Assembly: GCA_043811005.1 (NCBI GenBank)
Contig: JBDRNO010000111.1
Coordinates: 1 to 13,884, forward strand
DNA: 13,884 bases
Source: JBDRNO01 sp043811005
GTDB lineage: Bacteria; Bacteroidota; Bacteroidia; NORP154
Direction: 5' to 3'
Positions 1-5,888 of the stretch are shown piece by piece. The translations under genes and the position numbers were made by a program. The stretch's first letter is position 1, and each line of letters starts with the position of its first letter. The notes beneath the pieces were generated by a model that ran no database searches, was not told the DNA's origin, and was given only the letters and a program-made list of their open reading frames with translations.

Positions 1-364
1 TTAAATCCGCAGGCAGTAAAACATTAAATGATTACATGCCATTCGGCTGTTCTCACTGCTGAAAACCAAATAGCTGAATTTAGGAAACATTGGTCTGTAC
101 ACAGACAAGTTCTATTTGTTTTGGTCATTAAGAATTAGAAAATTGGACATTATTTGTTATTTGGGTTTTGAGATTTGGAATTTTTGCTTTATATGTATTT
201 TTAACGTATTGATAATCAATTACTTAATGCTTAACTTAATGACATTGGGGTATAGGGGTATAGAGGTATAAAGATATAATATCATTGTGTTCTTATTCCA
301 CTATTTCCTTTTTTTCCTAGTATTCTTTTTTCCTATTTCTCCTTTGAAATTTCTCGGTTTTTTG
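1..364. other. Gene-poor leader region upstream of rnpB
   Basis: No gene is recognised here. Positions 3-62 read in frame 3 as a short open tail ending MPFGCSHC and then TGA. It could be the last 19 residues of a plus-strand gene cut by the window edge, but it is too short to assign. The remainder is AT-rich, with a run of 8-bp tandem units at 247-278 and the upstream part of the rnpB promoter at 343-372. An open frame at 287-478 runs into rnpB and is not credible as a protein. Confidence 0.5.
247..278. repeat. 8-bp tandem repeat, four units
   Basis: Four consecutive 8-bp units in exact register: GGGGTATA, GGGGTATA, GAGGTATA, AAGATATA. The motif decays from left to right while the period stays at 8 bp. 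Other arrays of the same period but different motif lie at 2231-2262, 3225-3288 and 5737-5816. Confidence 0.8.
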
Positions 365-372
365 TATCTTTG
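343..372 (+). promoter_or_regulatory. Bacteroidota-type promoter of rnpB
   Basis: TTTG at 343-346 and TATCTTTG at 365-372 are separated by 18 bases. This matches the Bacteroidota primary sigma consensus (TTTG at -33, TAnnTTTG at -7). The expected start, about seven bases after the box, is near 379, which is where the P1 strand of the RNase P RNA begins. The gene therefore probably needs little 5' trimming. Confidence 0.8.
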
Positions 373-378
373 CATTAA

Positions 379-760
379 CAGACTGTTCTATCGCTTCATC
401 TTTCTTACTCCTCTCTCCTTTGAAGAGGGGCAGGTGGAGAGGTGGGGAGGAAAGTCCGGGCTCCGCAGGGCAGTGTAGCGGGTAACACCCGTCACTCCGG
501 CAGCAATGCCGGGTTAGGACCAGTGCAACAGAAAGTATGTATAGGTCCGCCAGCTGGCGGATACTGTAGTGAAATCAGGTAAACTCTGCACGGAGAAAGA
601 TCAAATAAGTTCCGGTTCTTTGCATAGGCAAAGAGAAGAATTGCCCGTTCAACTTTTCCATTGGAAAAACCGGGGCGGGTAGGTCGCTTGAGGCACGGAA
701 GTAATTCCGCGTCCAGATAAATGATAGAACTTGACAGAACCCGGCTTACAGGTCTGCCAA
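379..760 (+). ncRNA. rnpB: RNase P RNA (type A), catalytic subunit of RNase P
   Basis: This is the ribozyme that removes 5' leaders from pre-tRNAs. The universal core is plain: GAGGAAAGTCCGGGCTCC at 447-464, ACAGAAA at 528-534, AGATAAATGATAG near 715-727 and ACAGAACCCGGCTTACAGG at 734-752. Helix P2 is GTTCTATC (385-392) with GATAGAAC (723-730). A short P1 is CAGAC (379-383) with GTCTG (752-756). The length, about 380 nt, is normal for type A. Two variable helices are built from palindromes: the P3 region (about 409-447) is a CTCTCC...GAGAGG-rich stem, and P12 carries TCCGCCAGCTGGCGGA (546-561), which recurs almost exactly at 12648-12663. The ends are inferred from pairing and are accurate to a few bases. 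The gene is monocistronic, with its own promoter and terminator. Confidence 0.95.
546..561. repeat. Perfect 16-bp palindrome forming the rnpB P12 tip
   Basis: TCCGCCAGCTGGCGGA is a perfect palindrome located between the ACAGAAA core and the GTGAAA/GGTAA segment, where helix P12 lies in type A RNase P RNA. A copy differing only at the central dinucleotide (GA instead of GC) lies in a spacer at 12648-12663, so it appears to be a dispersed repeat. Confidence 0.8.
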
Positions 761-787
761 CCCCGTACTTTATGTGCGGGGTTTTTT
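761..787 (+). terminator. Intrinsic terminator of rnpB
   Basis: CCCCGTAC (761-768) pairs with GTGCGGGG (774-781), giving an 8-bp stem with one G-U pair and a 5-base loop. Six T residues follow directly. Confidence 0.93.
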
Positions 788-1136
788 ATTGAAACTGCTA
801 TGTTTTTCGGGTCTCAGGTGTCGGCTATCGGTTTGTCGGTTATCGGGTAATCAGTTGTCGGCTTTGCAAAATGACTGGCTATACTTGAAATGGGATAAAA
901 TTGTGCATTTCAGTAACAGTTAATACAGGTTAACAATAGTTAAGAACAGTTAAAAGAGGTTACATGAGGTATGTAGCAGGAACAAGACAATAGTAGCCGA
1001 AAGGCATCTTACAAACCCATCTTAAAAGCAACCAATATTAACCGATTTTAACTGTTTATTAACCGATATTAACTGCCGGTATAAAATGTAACAATTTACC
1101 CCGTTCGCAGTATAACTAATAATAAAGAGGGAATAA
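788..1136. other. Spacer between rnpB and the M42 peptidase gene
   Basis: No gene is seen. The first part (821-861) repeats TCGG at 821, 828, 836, 843 and 858, a 7-8 bp spacing. The rest is the palindromic GTTAA element (880-1114), followed by 22 bases up to the stop codon of the minus-strand peptidase. Confidence 0.7.
880..1114. repeat. Long palindromic element with phased GTTAA/TTAAC arrays (copy 1)
   Basis: The ends are inverted: TATACT (880-885) with AGTATA (1109-1114), and GGGATAAAATTGT (892-904) with ACAATTTACCCC (1091-1102). The left arm carries GTTAA at 919, 929, 939 and 949 and GTTAC at 959, exactly 10 bp apart. The right arm carries TTAAC at 1038, 1048, 1059 and 1069. CAGTTAATA on the left arm is matched by its complement on the right, so the whole can fold into a long imperfect hairpin. 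Close to the symmetry centre is GCC-GAAA-GGC (996-1005), a GNRA-type loop. A related copy with conserved ends lies at 11207-11622. No open frame is visible, and what it does is unknown. Confidence 0.75.
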
Positions 1137-2225
1137 TTAAGTTAAATACTTAAAATCCTGATCCTTCTTAATAGATTTAAGAGTTTCGTACATTAACATG
1201 ATCACGTTCTCAACATCATCTTTATGAACCGATTCCACTGTGGTGTGCATATATTTTAAAGGTAGCGATATGAGCGCTGAAGCAACACCTCCGAGAGAAT
1301 AAGCAAAAGCATCCGTATCCGTACCGGTTACCCTTGATGCAGCATCCCTCTGGAATGATATCTTCTTTTTATTGGCAACGTCAATGATCAATTTCAGTAA
1401 GTTGTTTTGTACTGCCGGGCCATAAGTTAATACAGGGCCTTTCCCGCAAAAAATATCCCCCAGTTCCTTCTTTTCTAACATAGGGGTTTGTGTGTCATGT
1501 GTCACATCCGTAACTATGGCTAAGTTGGGTTTAATGGTCTGTGTGATCATTTCAGCTCCTCTTAAGCCAACTTCCTCCTGTACAGAATTAGTTATATATA
1601 AACCGTAGGGCAGCTTAGTCTTATTTTCCGATATCAAACGGGCTACCTCTGCGATCATAAAGCCGCCCATCCTGTTATCTAATGCCCTGCCCACATAATA
1701 CTGCTTATTCAGTACCATGAACGGATCTTCATAAGTAACGACACAACCAACGTGCACACCAAGCTTTTCAACTTCTTCCTTTGAATCACATCCGCAATCA
1801 AGAAAGATATTTTTCACCTTGGGGCTTACTTCTTTTGATCTGTCGCGGGTGTGTATTGCCGGCCAGCCGAAGATGGCTTTTACAATGCCATTTTCGGTGT
1901 GAATGTTCACTCGTTTTGAAGGCGCTATCTGGTGGTCGGAGCCACCGTTCCTTATCAAATAAATAAATCCTTCTTTTGTAATGTAATTGACAAACCACGA
2001 TATTTCATCGGCATGCGCCTCAATAACTACCTTATATTTCTCATCCGGGTTGATAATACCAACTGTTGTTCCATAAGTATCAACAATATGATCATCAATA
2101 TAGGGTTTTATGTAATTCAGCCATATCTTCTGTCCCTCAGCTTCATATCCGGTTGGTGACGGGTTGTTGATATATTCCTCTAAAAATTTAAGGGACTTGC
2201 TGTTTAAAATAGATTTCTTTGCCAT
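1137..2225 (-). CDS. M42 family metallo-aminopeptidase (FrvX/glutamyl aminopeptidase-like)
   Basis: A 362-residue cytoplasmic zinc or cobalt aminopeptidase of family M42. These are tetrahedral (TET) assemblies that trim peptides released by larger proteases. The metal and catalytic set is complete: His71 and Asp73 in HADE, Asp183 in GRALDNR, Glu217-Glu218 in EEVGLRG, Asp240 in VTDVTHD and His327 in KYMHTTVE. The length is normal for the family. I place the start at the ATG at 2225 (MAKKSIL). An in-frame ATG at 2300 would add 25 residues encoded by the 8-bp repeat, and that ATG lies upstream of the -7 box, so it would not be transcribed. There is no Shine-Dalgarno site, only an A-rich run. The gene diverges from the DjlA-like gene. 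The family call is firm; the exact substrate is not known. Confidence 0.93.
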   Translation of the reverse strand: MAKKSILNSKSLKFLEEYINNPSPTGYEAEGQKIWLNYIKPYIDDHIVDTYGTTVGIINPDEKYKVVIEAHADEISWFVNYITKEGFIYLIRNGGSDHQIAPSKRVNIHTENGIVKAIFGWPAIHTRDRSKEVSPKVKNIFLDCGCDSKEEVEKLGVHVGCVVTYEDPFMVLNKQYYVGRALDNRMGGFMIAEVARLISENKTKLPYGLYITNSVQEEVGLRGAEMITQTIKPNLAIVTDVTHDTQTPMLEKKELGDIFCGKGPVLTYGPAVQNNLLKLIIDVANKKKISFQRDAASRVTGTDTDAFAYSLGGVASALISLPLKYMHTTVESVHKDDVENVIMLMYETLKSIKKDQDFKYLT

Positions 2226-2230
2226 CTTTT

Positions 2231-2262
2231 TTGGTTGATTGGTTAATTGGTTGATTGGTAAT
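2231..2262. repeat. 8-bp tandem repeat in the M42 leader, four units
   Basis: Plus-strand units TTGGTTGA, TTGGTTAA, TTGGTTGA, TTGGTAAT are in exact 8-bp register. They begin six bases upstream of the peptidase ATG, so they make up most of its predicted 5' leader. They resemble the last units of the array at 5737-5816. Confidence 0.75.
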
Positions 2263-2283
2263 TTTGATGTTCGTATTTTTGTG

Positions 2284-2291
2284 CAAATATA
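2284..2291 (-). promoter_or_regulatory. Putative -7 box of the M42 peptidase gene
   Basis: The minus strand reads TATATTTG (2291 to 2284), an exact TAnnTTTG match. It predicts a start near 2277 and a leader of about 50 bases containing the 8-bp repeats. No convincing -33 TTTG was found, so support is partial. Confidence 0.5.
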
Positions 2292-2315
2292 ATAAATCAT
2301 AAGGTAGTGTTATAT

Positions 2316-2464
2316 ATTTAAGGATGAATCTACTTTAAAAAATGATTCTCAATGTAAAAAGGAAAAATGGAATTCTGGAATGCTGGAATAATGGGGATTT
2401 CCAATATTCCATTATTCCAATATTCCAGAGTATTGGACTTTTTAGAGGGTACCCATCCTTAAAT
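2316..2464. repeat. Nested inverted-repeat element between divergent genes
   Basis: The outer arms are ATTTAAGGATG (2316-2326) and CATCCTTAAAT (2454-2464), 11 bp and perfect. The inner arms (2375-2394 and 2409-2428) are 20 bp built on TGGAAT/ATTCCA, with one G-T and one C-A mismatch, around a 14-base loop. A GGGTACCC palindrome flanks the right outer arm. There is no coding potential. It fills the spacer between the M42 and DjlA-like genes. Confidence 0.75.
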
Positions 2465-2506
2465 TTTCAACACTAACAATCATAAATCTAATATCTTAAA
2501 TATTCC

Positions 2507-3223
2507 ATGGCAAAATACGGTAAATGGATAGGCGGGGGTTTGGGATGGGCTTTTGCAGGTCCGATAGGTGCTATATTGGGCTTTGTTTTAGGTTCGTTAT
2601 TTGATAACATTTCCAGCATACAGGTTGGGACTTCTCAAACCCGTGCCGGGGATTTCGGTATCAGCTTGCTGATTCTTGCAGGGGCTGTTATAAAGGCAGA
2701 CGGCAGGGTGCTGAAGTCCGAACTTGAGTATATCAAACAATTCTTTATCAGGCAATTCGGAGCAGAAGATACACAGGAGAAGATGCATTTATTCAGGGAA
2801 ATGCTCAAGCAGGAGATTGATGTGATTGAAGTGTGCCTTCAGATAAGGGATAATATGATCTATCATTCCAGGTTACAACTCATCCACTTCCTTTTTGGGG
2901 TTTCCGGTGCCGATGGTCACATACACCCCAAAGAAGTTGAGGTGATCGAGCTGATCGCAAAGCACCTTGGTATCAAAACCAGTGATTTTCTCTCCATCAG
3001 GGCAATGTTCTATAAAGATGCAAATGCTGCCTATGATATTTTAAATATAAGCCGCAGTGCTTCCAATGATGAGATCAAAAAGGCATATCGCAGTATGGCG
3101 GTCAAATACCACCCTGACAAGTTAACTCACCTCGGAGAAGAATTCCAAAAAGCCGCTAAAGAAAAATTTCAAAAAGTGAATGAAGCGTATGTGACGATTA
3201 AAAAAGAGAAGGGTTTTAATTGA
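2507..3223 (+). CDS. TerB / J-domain protein, DjlA-like DnaK co-chaperone
   Basis: A 238-residue protein with three parts. Residues 10-31 are glycine-rich and hydrophobic (GGGLGWAFAGPIGAILG), probably a membrane-inserted segment like that of DjlA. Residues 50-165 match the helical TerB/DjlA-N domain, with acidic DG motifs (KADGRV, GADGHIHPKE). Residues 173-235 form a J domain with the HPD motif at 202-204, which stimulates DnaK ATPase activity. The order agrees with DjlA, the membrane-anchored DnaJ-like protein, although this protein is a little shorter than the E. coli one. The start is the ATG of MAKYGKW; no TAnnTTTG box or Shine-Dalgarno site was found upstream. The TGA stop is followed after one base by an 8-bp tandem array. 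The domain call is firm; the client pathway is unknown. Confidence 0.9.
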   Translation: MAKYGKWIGGGLGWAFAGPIGAILGFVLGSLFDNISSIQVGTSQTRAGDFGISLLILAGAVIKADGRVLKSELEYIKQFFIRQFGAEDTQEKMHLFREMLKQEIDVIEVCLQIRDNMIYHSRLQLIHFLFGVSGADGHIHPKEVEVIELIAKHLGIKTSDFLSIRAMFYKDANAAYDILNISRSASNDEIKKAYRSMAVKYHPDKLTHLGEEFQKAAKEKFQKVNEAYVTIKKEKGFN

Positions 3224-3224
3224 C

Positions 3225-3288
3225 TTGTTCGATTGTTCGATTGTTCAATTGTTCGATTGTTTGATTGTTTGATTGCTTGATTGTTTGA
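3225..3288. repeat. 8-bp tandem repeat, eight units, just after the DjlA-like stop codon
   Basis: Eight units in perfect register: TTGTTCGA twice, TTGTTCAA, TTGTTCGA, TTGTTTGA twice, TTGCTTGA, TTGTTTGA. The array starts one base after the TGA. The gene's last bases (TTAATTGA, 3216-3223) themselves resemble a unit. Confidence 0.9.
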
Positions 3289-3363
3289 TTTTCGATATTA
3301 CTAGTCATTGTCAATTGCCAACTGTCTACTGTCAACTTGTTTTGGTTGCTTGGTAGTTTGAAT

Positions 3364-3458
3364 CCCTGTCAGGGTTTTTCAGTCGTAGGTAGCTCGTCTT
3401 TTCTATCCAGAGTTAATCTATCTCAGGGATGAGCTATTAGCAAAAAACCCTGACAGGG
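3364..3458. repeat. 95-bp inverted-repeat element
   Basis: CCCTGTCAGGGTTTTT (3364-3379) and AAAAACCCTGACAGGG (3443-3458) form a perfect 16-bp inverted repeat. AGCTCGTC (3391-3398) and GATGAGCT (3428-3435) extend the stem inward with one G-T pair. Each outer arm is itself a short palindrome around CCTGNCAGG. It is a dispersed-repeat or MITE-like unit with no reading frame. It could also end transcripts from the DjlA-like gene. Confidence 0.8.
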
Positions 3459-3552
3459 TTTGGAATTTGAATTTTTAGTAATTGGAATTTATTTGTGATT
3501 TGTAATTTGAAATTTGTTATTTTACTGGCATTATTTAGCATCTATTTTTTGC

Positions 3553-3560
3553 TATTTTTG
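3553..3560 (+). promoter_or_regulatory. Putative -7 box of the NhaC-type antiporter gene
   Basis: TATTTTTG fits TAnnTTTG, 26 bases before the ATG. It predicts a leader of about 20 bases. No TTTG was found at -33 spacing. Confidence 0.45.
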
Positions 3561-3586
3561 TCCTGCGAAACCTGCATGGTTAAATT

Positions 3587-5743
3587 ATGAACAAAATAAT
3601 CTTAATATTCAGCTTTCTTCTTTTATTCTCACCTGGCTTTTCAGAGATTACTCCTGATTCCTCGAAAGCCGGATCAAAGCAAGGATATAAAAATATTGAA
3701 ATATTCATAACAGGGCAGGAACAGGGAAAAGAGAATAAGATCCTTGACGACCGGCTGAATATAGAAGATATCTCTGTTGAATTACCTGGTATTATCATAA
3801 AAGGTCTTGAAACACAAATACGACTGCAATTCAATAACCCCGAACATCCTAAGCTAACCCAATATATCAATAAAATTGAATTTTTGATCAACGGGATACC
3901 TCAAAATATTGCTTTTGAAAAGGGTAAGGCAGCGATTAACTACATCTTTAATGAAGAAGGCGCCATAACAATCGCAGCAGAAGGATTTACCTTTAAAAAA
4001 TATATCAATCCCATTCCCCTCTGGCTTTCAATACTCCCACCCTTAATTGCGATACTCATGGCTTTGGTTTTCAGGGAAGTCATCACTTCACTATTTATAG
4101 GAATATTTATCGGTAGTGCTACTATAGGGTATTATTCAAACGGGCTTACAGGCATATTCAGCGGGCTGCTTTCGGTTATCGACACCTACATCATTAGTTC
4201 ACTTAACAACTGGGCGCATCTGGCAATCATTATTTTCTCAATGGTCATTGGCGCAATAGTAAGCGTTATTATCAAGAATGGCGGCATGCAAGGGGTAGTG
4301 AACAAAATATCAATATATGCAAAAGATGCAAGATCCGGTCAGCTCGCAACATGGTTCTTAGGCATTGCCATTTTCTTTGACGACTATGCCAATACATTAG
4401 TTGTTGGCAATACGATGCGCCCCATTACTGATAAACTAAAAATTTCGCGCGAAAAACTGAGCTACATTGTTGATTCAACTGCTGCACCGGTGGCATCCAT
4501 AGCATTTGTTACAACATGGATCGGTGCAGAACTCGGCTATATAGAAACAAGCATTAAAAGTATAGAAGTGCATGAAAGTGCATATTCTATCTTCATCAAC
4601 TCACTTCAATATGCATTTTATCCTGTATTTACTTTGATCTTTATACTAATGCTGATATTTAAAGGCAGGGACTTTGGCGCAATGTTAAAAGCAGAGGTTA
4701 GAGCGAGGACTACGGGGATAGTTGGGGTTCCCCATAGACAGCCCCTCCCCGACCCTTCCAGAAGCGGAGGGAGACCATCCGCAGAGGCTTGCGAGACCAT
4801 CCGCACAATAAAGGATGAAACAGTGAATGAGAGCAAATTCCATTCAAATCAGGATAGGAATGGGATAAGTAAAAGTGAAATTGATGATCTGCAACCGGTT
4901 GGCGGTATTCAACATAGGTGGTTCAATGCTGTGATACCGATAGCTGTCGTGATCTTTGGTACTATTTTTGGCCTGTTTTACACCGGATGGAATGTTGAAA
5001 TATGGAATAACCCTGGGTTAAGCTTCGCAAGAAAGCTCTCTGCTATCATTGGCGAGTCGAATTCATACTATGCCCTGTTATGGGCATCGCTATGTGGGCT
5101 GTTAACAGCCATCTTATTAACCCTGGGACAAAAGATAATGTCCATTACCAACATCATTGATGCATCTTTAAAAGGTTTTAAGACCATGCTTAATGCCATA
5201 ATGATCCTGATACTCGCCTGGTCGCTCGCACTTGTAACCGAACACATGCATACTGCCAATTTTATAACAAACACATTGCTTTCAGGTGGCTTGGATCCTG
5301 TTTTTATTCCAGCCATAACTTTTATTATTGCCGGCTTAATAGCGTTTTCAACCGGCTCATCATGGGGGACAATGGCAATACTCTATCCGTTAATGTTATC
5401 AGCATCATGGCAACTGTGCAAAGCGAACGGGTACGATTTCGACAGTTCAATGATGATATTTTATAATGTCGTTTCATGTGTATTAGCCGGTTCTGTTCTG
5501 GGCGATCATTGCTCTCCAATTTCAGATACTACTATCCTGAGCTCACTCGCATCCTCCTGTAACCACATTGACCATGTTCGCACGCAATTGCCTTATGCAC
5601 TGACTGTTGGATGTGTAGCTATCTTTTGCGGAACAATTCCCGGAGCGCTGGGAATATCTTCGTTAATAACCTTTCCGGTGGGATTGATCGTGCTTTATCT
5701 TATCGTTAATTTTGCCGGGGAAAAAGTTTTGAAAGATGGTTGA
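3587..5743 (+). CDS. NhaC-family Na+/H+ antiporter with an extracytoplasmic N-terminal domain
   Basis: A 718-residue inner-membrane antiporter that would exchange Na+ for H+. Residues 1-19 look like a signal peptide. Residues 20-140 form a hydrophilic, beta-rich, Ig-like segment outside the cytoplasm. From about 144 on there are many hydrophobic helices with NhaC-family signatures: FFDDYANTLVVGNTMRPITD (263-282), STAAPVASIAF (297-307), FSTGSSWGTMAI (587-598) and GDHCSPISDTT (639-649). Between RARTTG and the later RWFNAVIPI lies an insertion (about 377-426) encoded by a palindromic repeat, in a loop probably facing the cytoplasm. The last Gly codon and the TGA stop belong to an 8-bp tandem array. 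A TATTTTTG box precedes the gene, and MscS follows on the same strand after 145 bases. The family call is firm; ion selectivity is inferred. Confidence 0.9.
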   Translation: MNKIILIFSFLLLFSPGFSEITPDSSKAGSKQGYKNIEIFITGQEQGKENKILDDRLNIEDISVELPGIIIKGLETQIRLQFNNPEHPKLTQYINKIEFLINGIPQNIAFEKGKAAINYIFNEEGAITIAAEGFTFKKYINPIPLWLSILPPLIAILMALVFREVITSLFIGIFIGSATIGYYSNGLTGIFSGLLSVIDTYIISSLNNWAHLAIIIFSMVIGAIVSVIIKNGGMQGVVNKISIYAKDARSGQLATWFLGIAIFFDDYANTLVVGNTMRPITDKLKISREKLSYIVDSTAAPVASIAFVTTWIGAELGYIETSIKSIEVHESAYSIFINSLQYAFYPVFTLIFILMLIFKGRDFGAMLKAEVRARTTGIVGVPHRQPLPDPSRSGGRPSAEACETIRTIKDETVNESKFHSNQDRNGISKSEIDDLQPVGGIQHRWFNAVIPIAVVIFGTIFGLFYTGWNVEIWNNPGLSFARKLSAIIGESNSYYALLWASLCGLLTAILLTLGQKIMSITNIIDASLKGFKTMLNAIMILILAWSLALVTEHMHTANFITNTLLSGGLDPVFIPAITFIIAGLIAFSTGSSWGTMAILYPLMLSASWQLCKANGYDFDSSMMIFYNVVSCVLAGSVLGDHCSPISDTTILSSLASSCNHIDHVRTQLPYALTVGCVAIFCGTIPGALGISSLITFPVGLIVLYLIVNFAGEKVLKDG
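4712..4805 (+). repeat. Palindromic repeat inserted in frame inside the antiporter gene
   Basis: This GC-rich stretch contrasts with the AT-rich gene around it. It holds a GGGG-TT-CCCC palindrome (4724-4733), a CCCTCC/GGAGGG-type hairpin (about 4742-4772), and a 13-bp direct repeat GAGACCATCCGCA at 4771-4783 and 4793-4805. It translates without a stop into a Pro/Arg/Gly-rich loop (residues 376-406). The C-rich/G-rich hairpin resembles intergenic palindromes of Bacteroidota genomes. That it is an insertion is inferred from composition and from the usual short loop in the family. Confidence 0.65.
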
Positions 5744-5816
5744 TTAGTTCGATTGTTCGATTGTTCGATTGTTAAATTGTTAAATTGTTAAATGGTTGAT
5801 TGGTTGAATGGTTGTT
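5737..5816. repeat. 8-bp tandem repeat, ten units, containing the antiporter stop codon
   Basis: Ten 8-bp units in unbroken register: TGGTTGAT, TAGTTCGA, TTGTTCGA twice, TTGTTAAA three times, TGGTTGAT, TGGTTGAA, TGGTTGTT. The motif switches three times while the period holds. The first unit contains the TGA stop (5741-5743) of the antiporter gene. Confidence 0.85.
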
Positions 5817-5873
5817 TGGTAAGAAAGTTGCATGGGTGCATGGTTGATTTCACTTATTAAGCGAAAAAGATAA

Positions 5874-5881
5874 TAAATTTG
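5874..5881 (+). promoter_or_regulatory. Putative -7 box of the MscS channel gene
   Basis: TAAATTTG fits TAnnTTTG and ends seven bases before the ATG at 5889. A start about seven bases after the box would make the mRNA nearly leaderless. No TTTG lies at the right -33 distance. Confidence 0.5.
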
Positions 5882-5888
5882 TATTATC

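Noticed and set aside
3..62. C-terminal tail of an upstream gene ending GCSHC
   Set aside because: Only 19 codons are visible and no family could be recognised, so it is mentioned in the region note but not called as a gene.
287..478. 63-codon plus-strand frame overlapping rnpB
   Set aside because: It covers the rnpB promoter and the 5' part of the RNA. Its Phe-rich product comes from T-runs and looks like no protein.
2226..2300. 25-residue N-terminal extension of the M42 peptidase
   Set aside because: It is encoded mostly by the 8-bp repeat, and its ATG lies upstream of the -7 box. MAKKSIL gives the usual family length.
3225..3288. CRISPR-like array
   Set aside because: Units are only 8 bp and contiguous, with no spacers. 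No cas gene is in the window.
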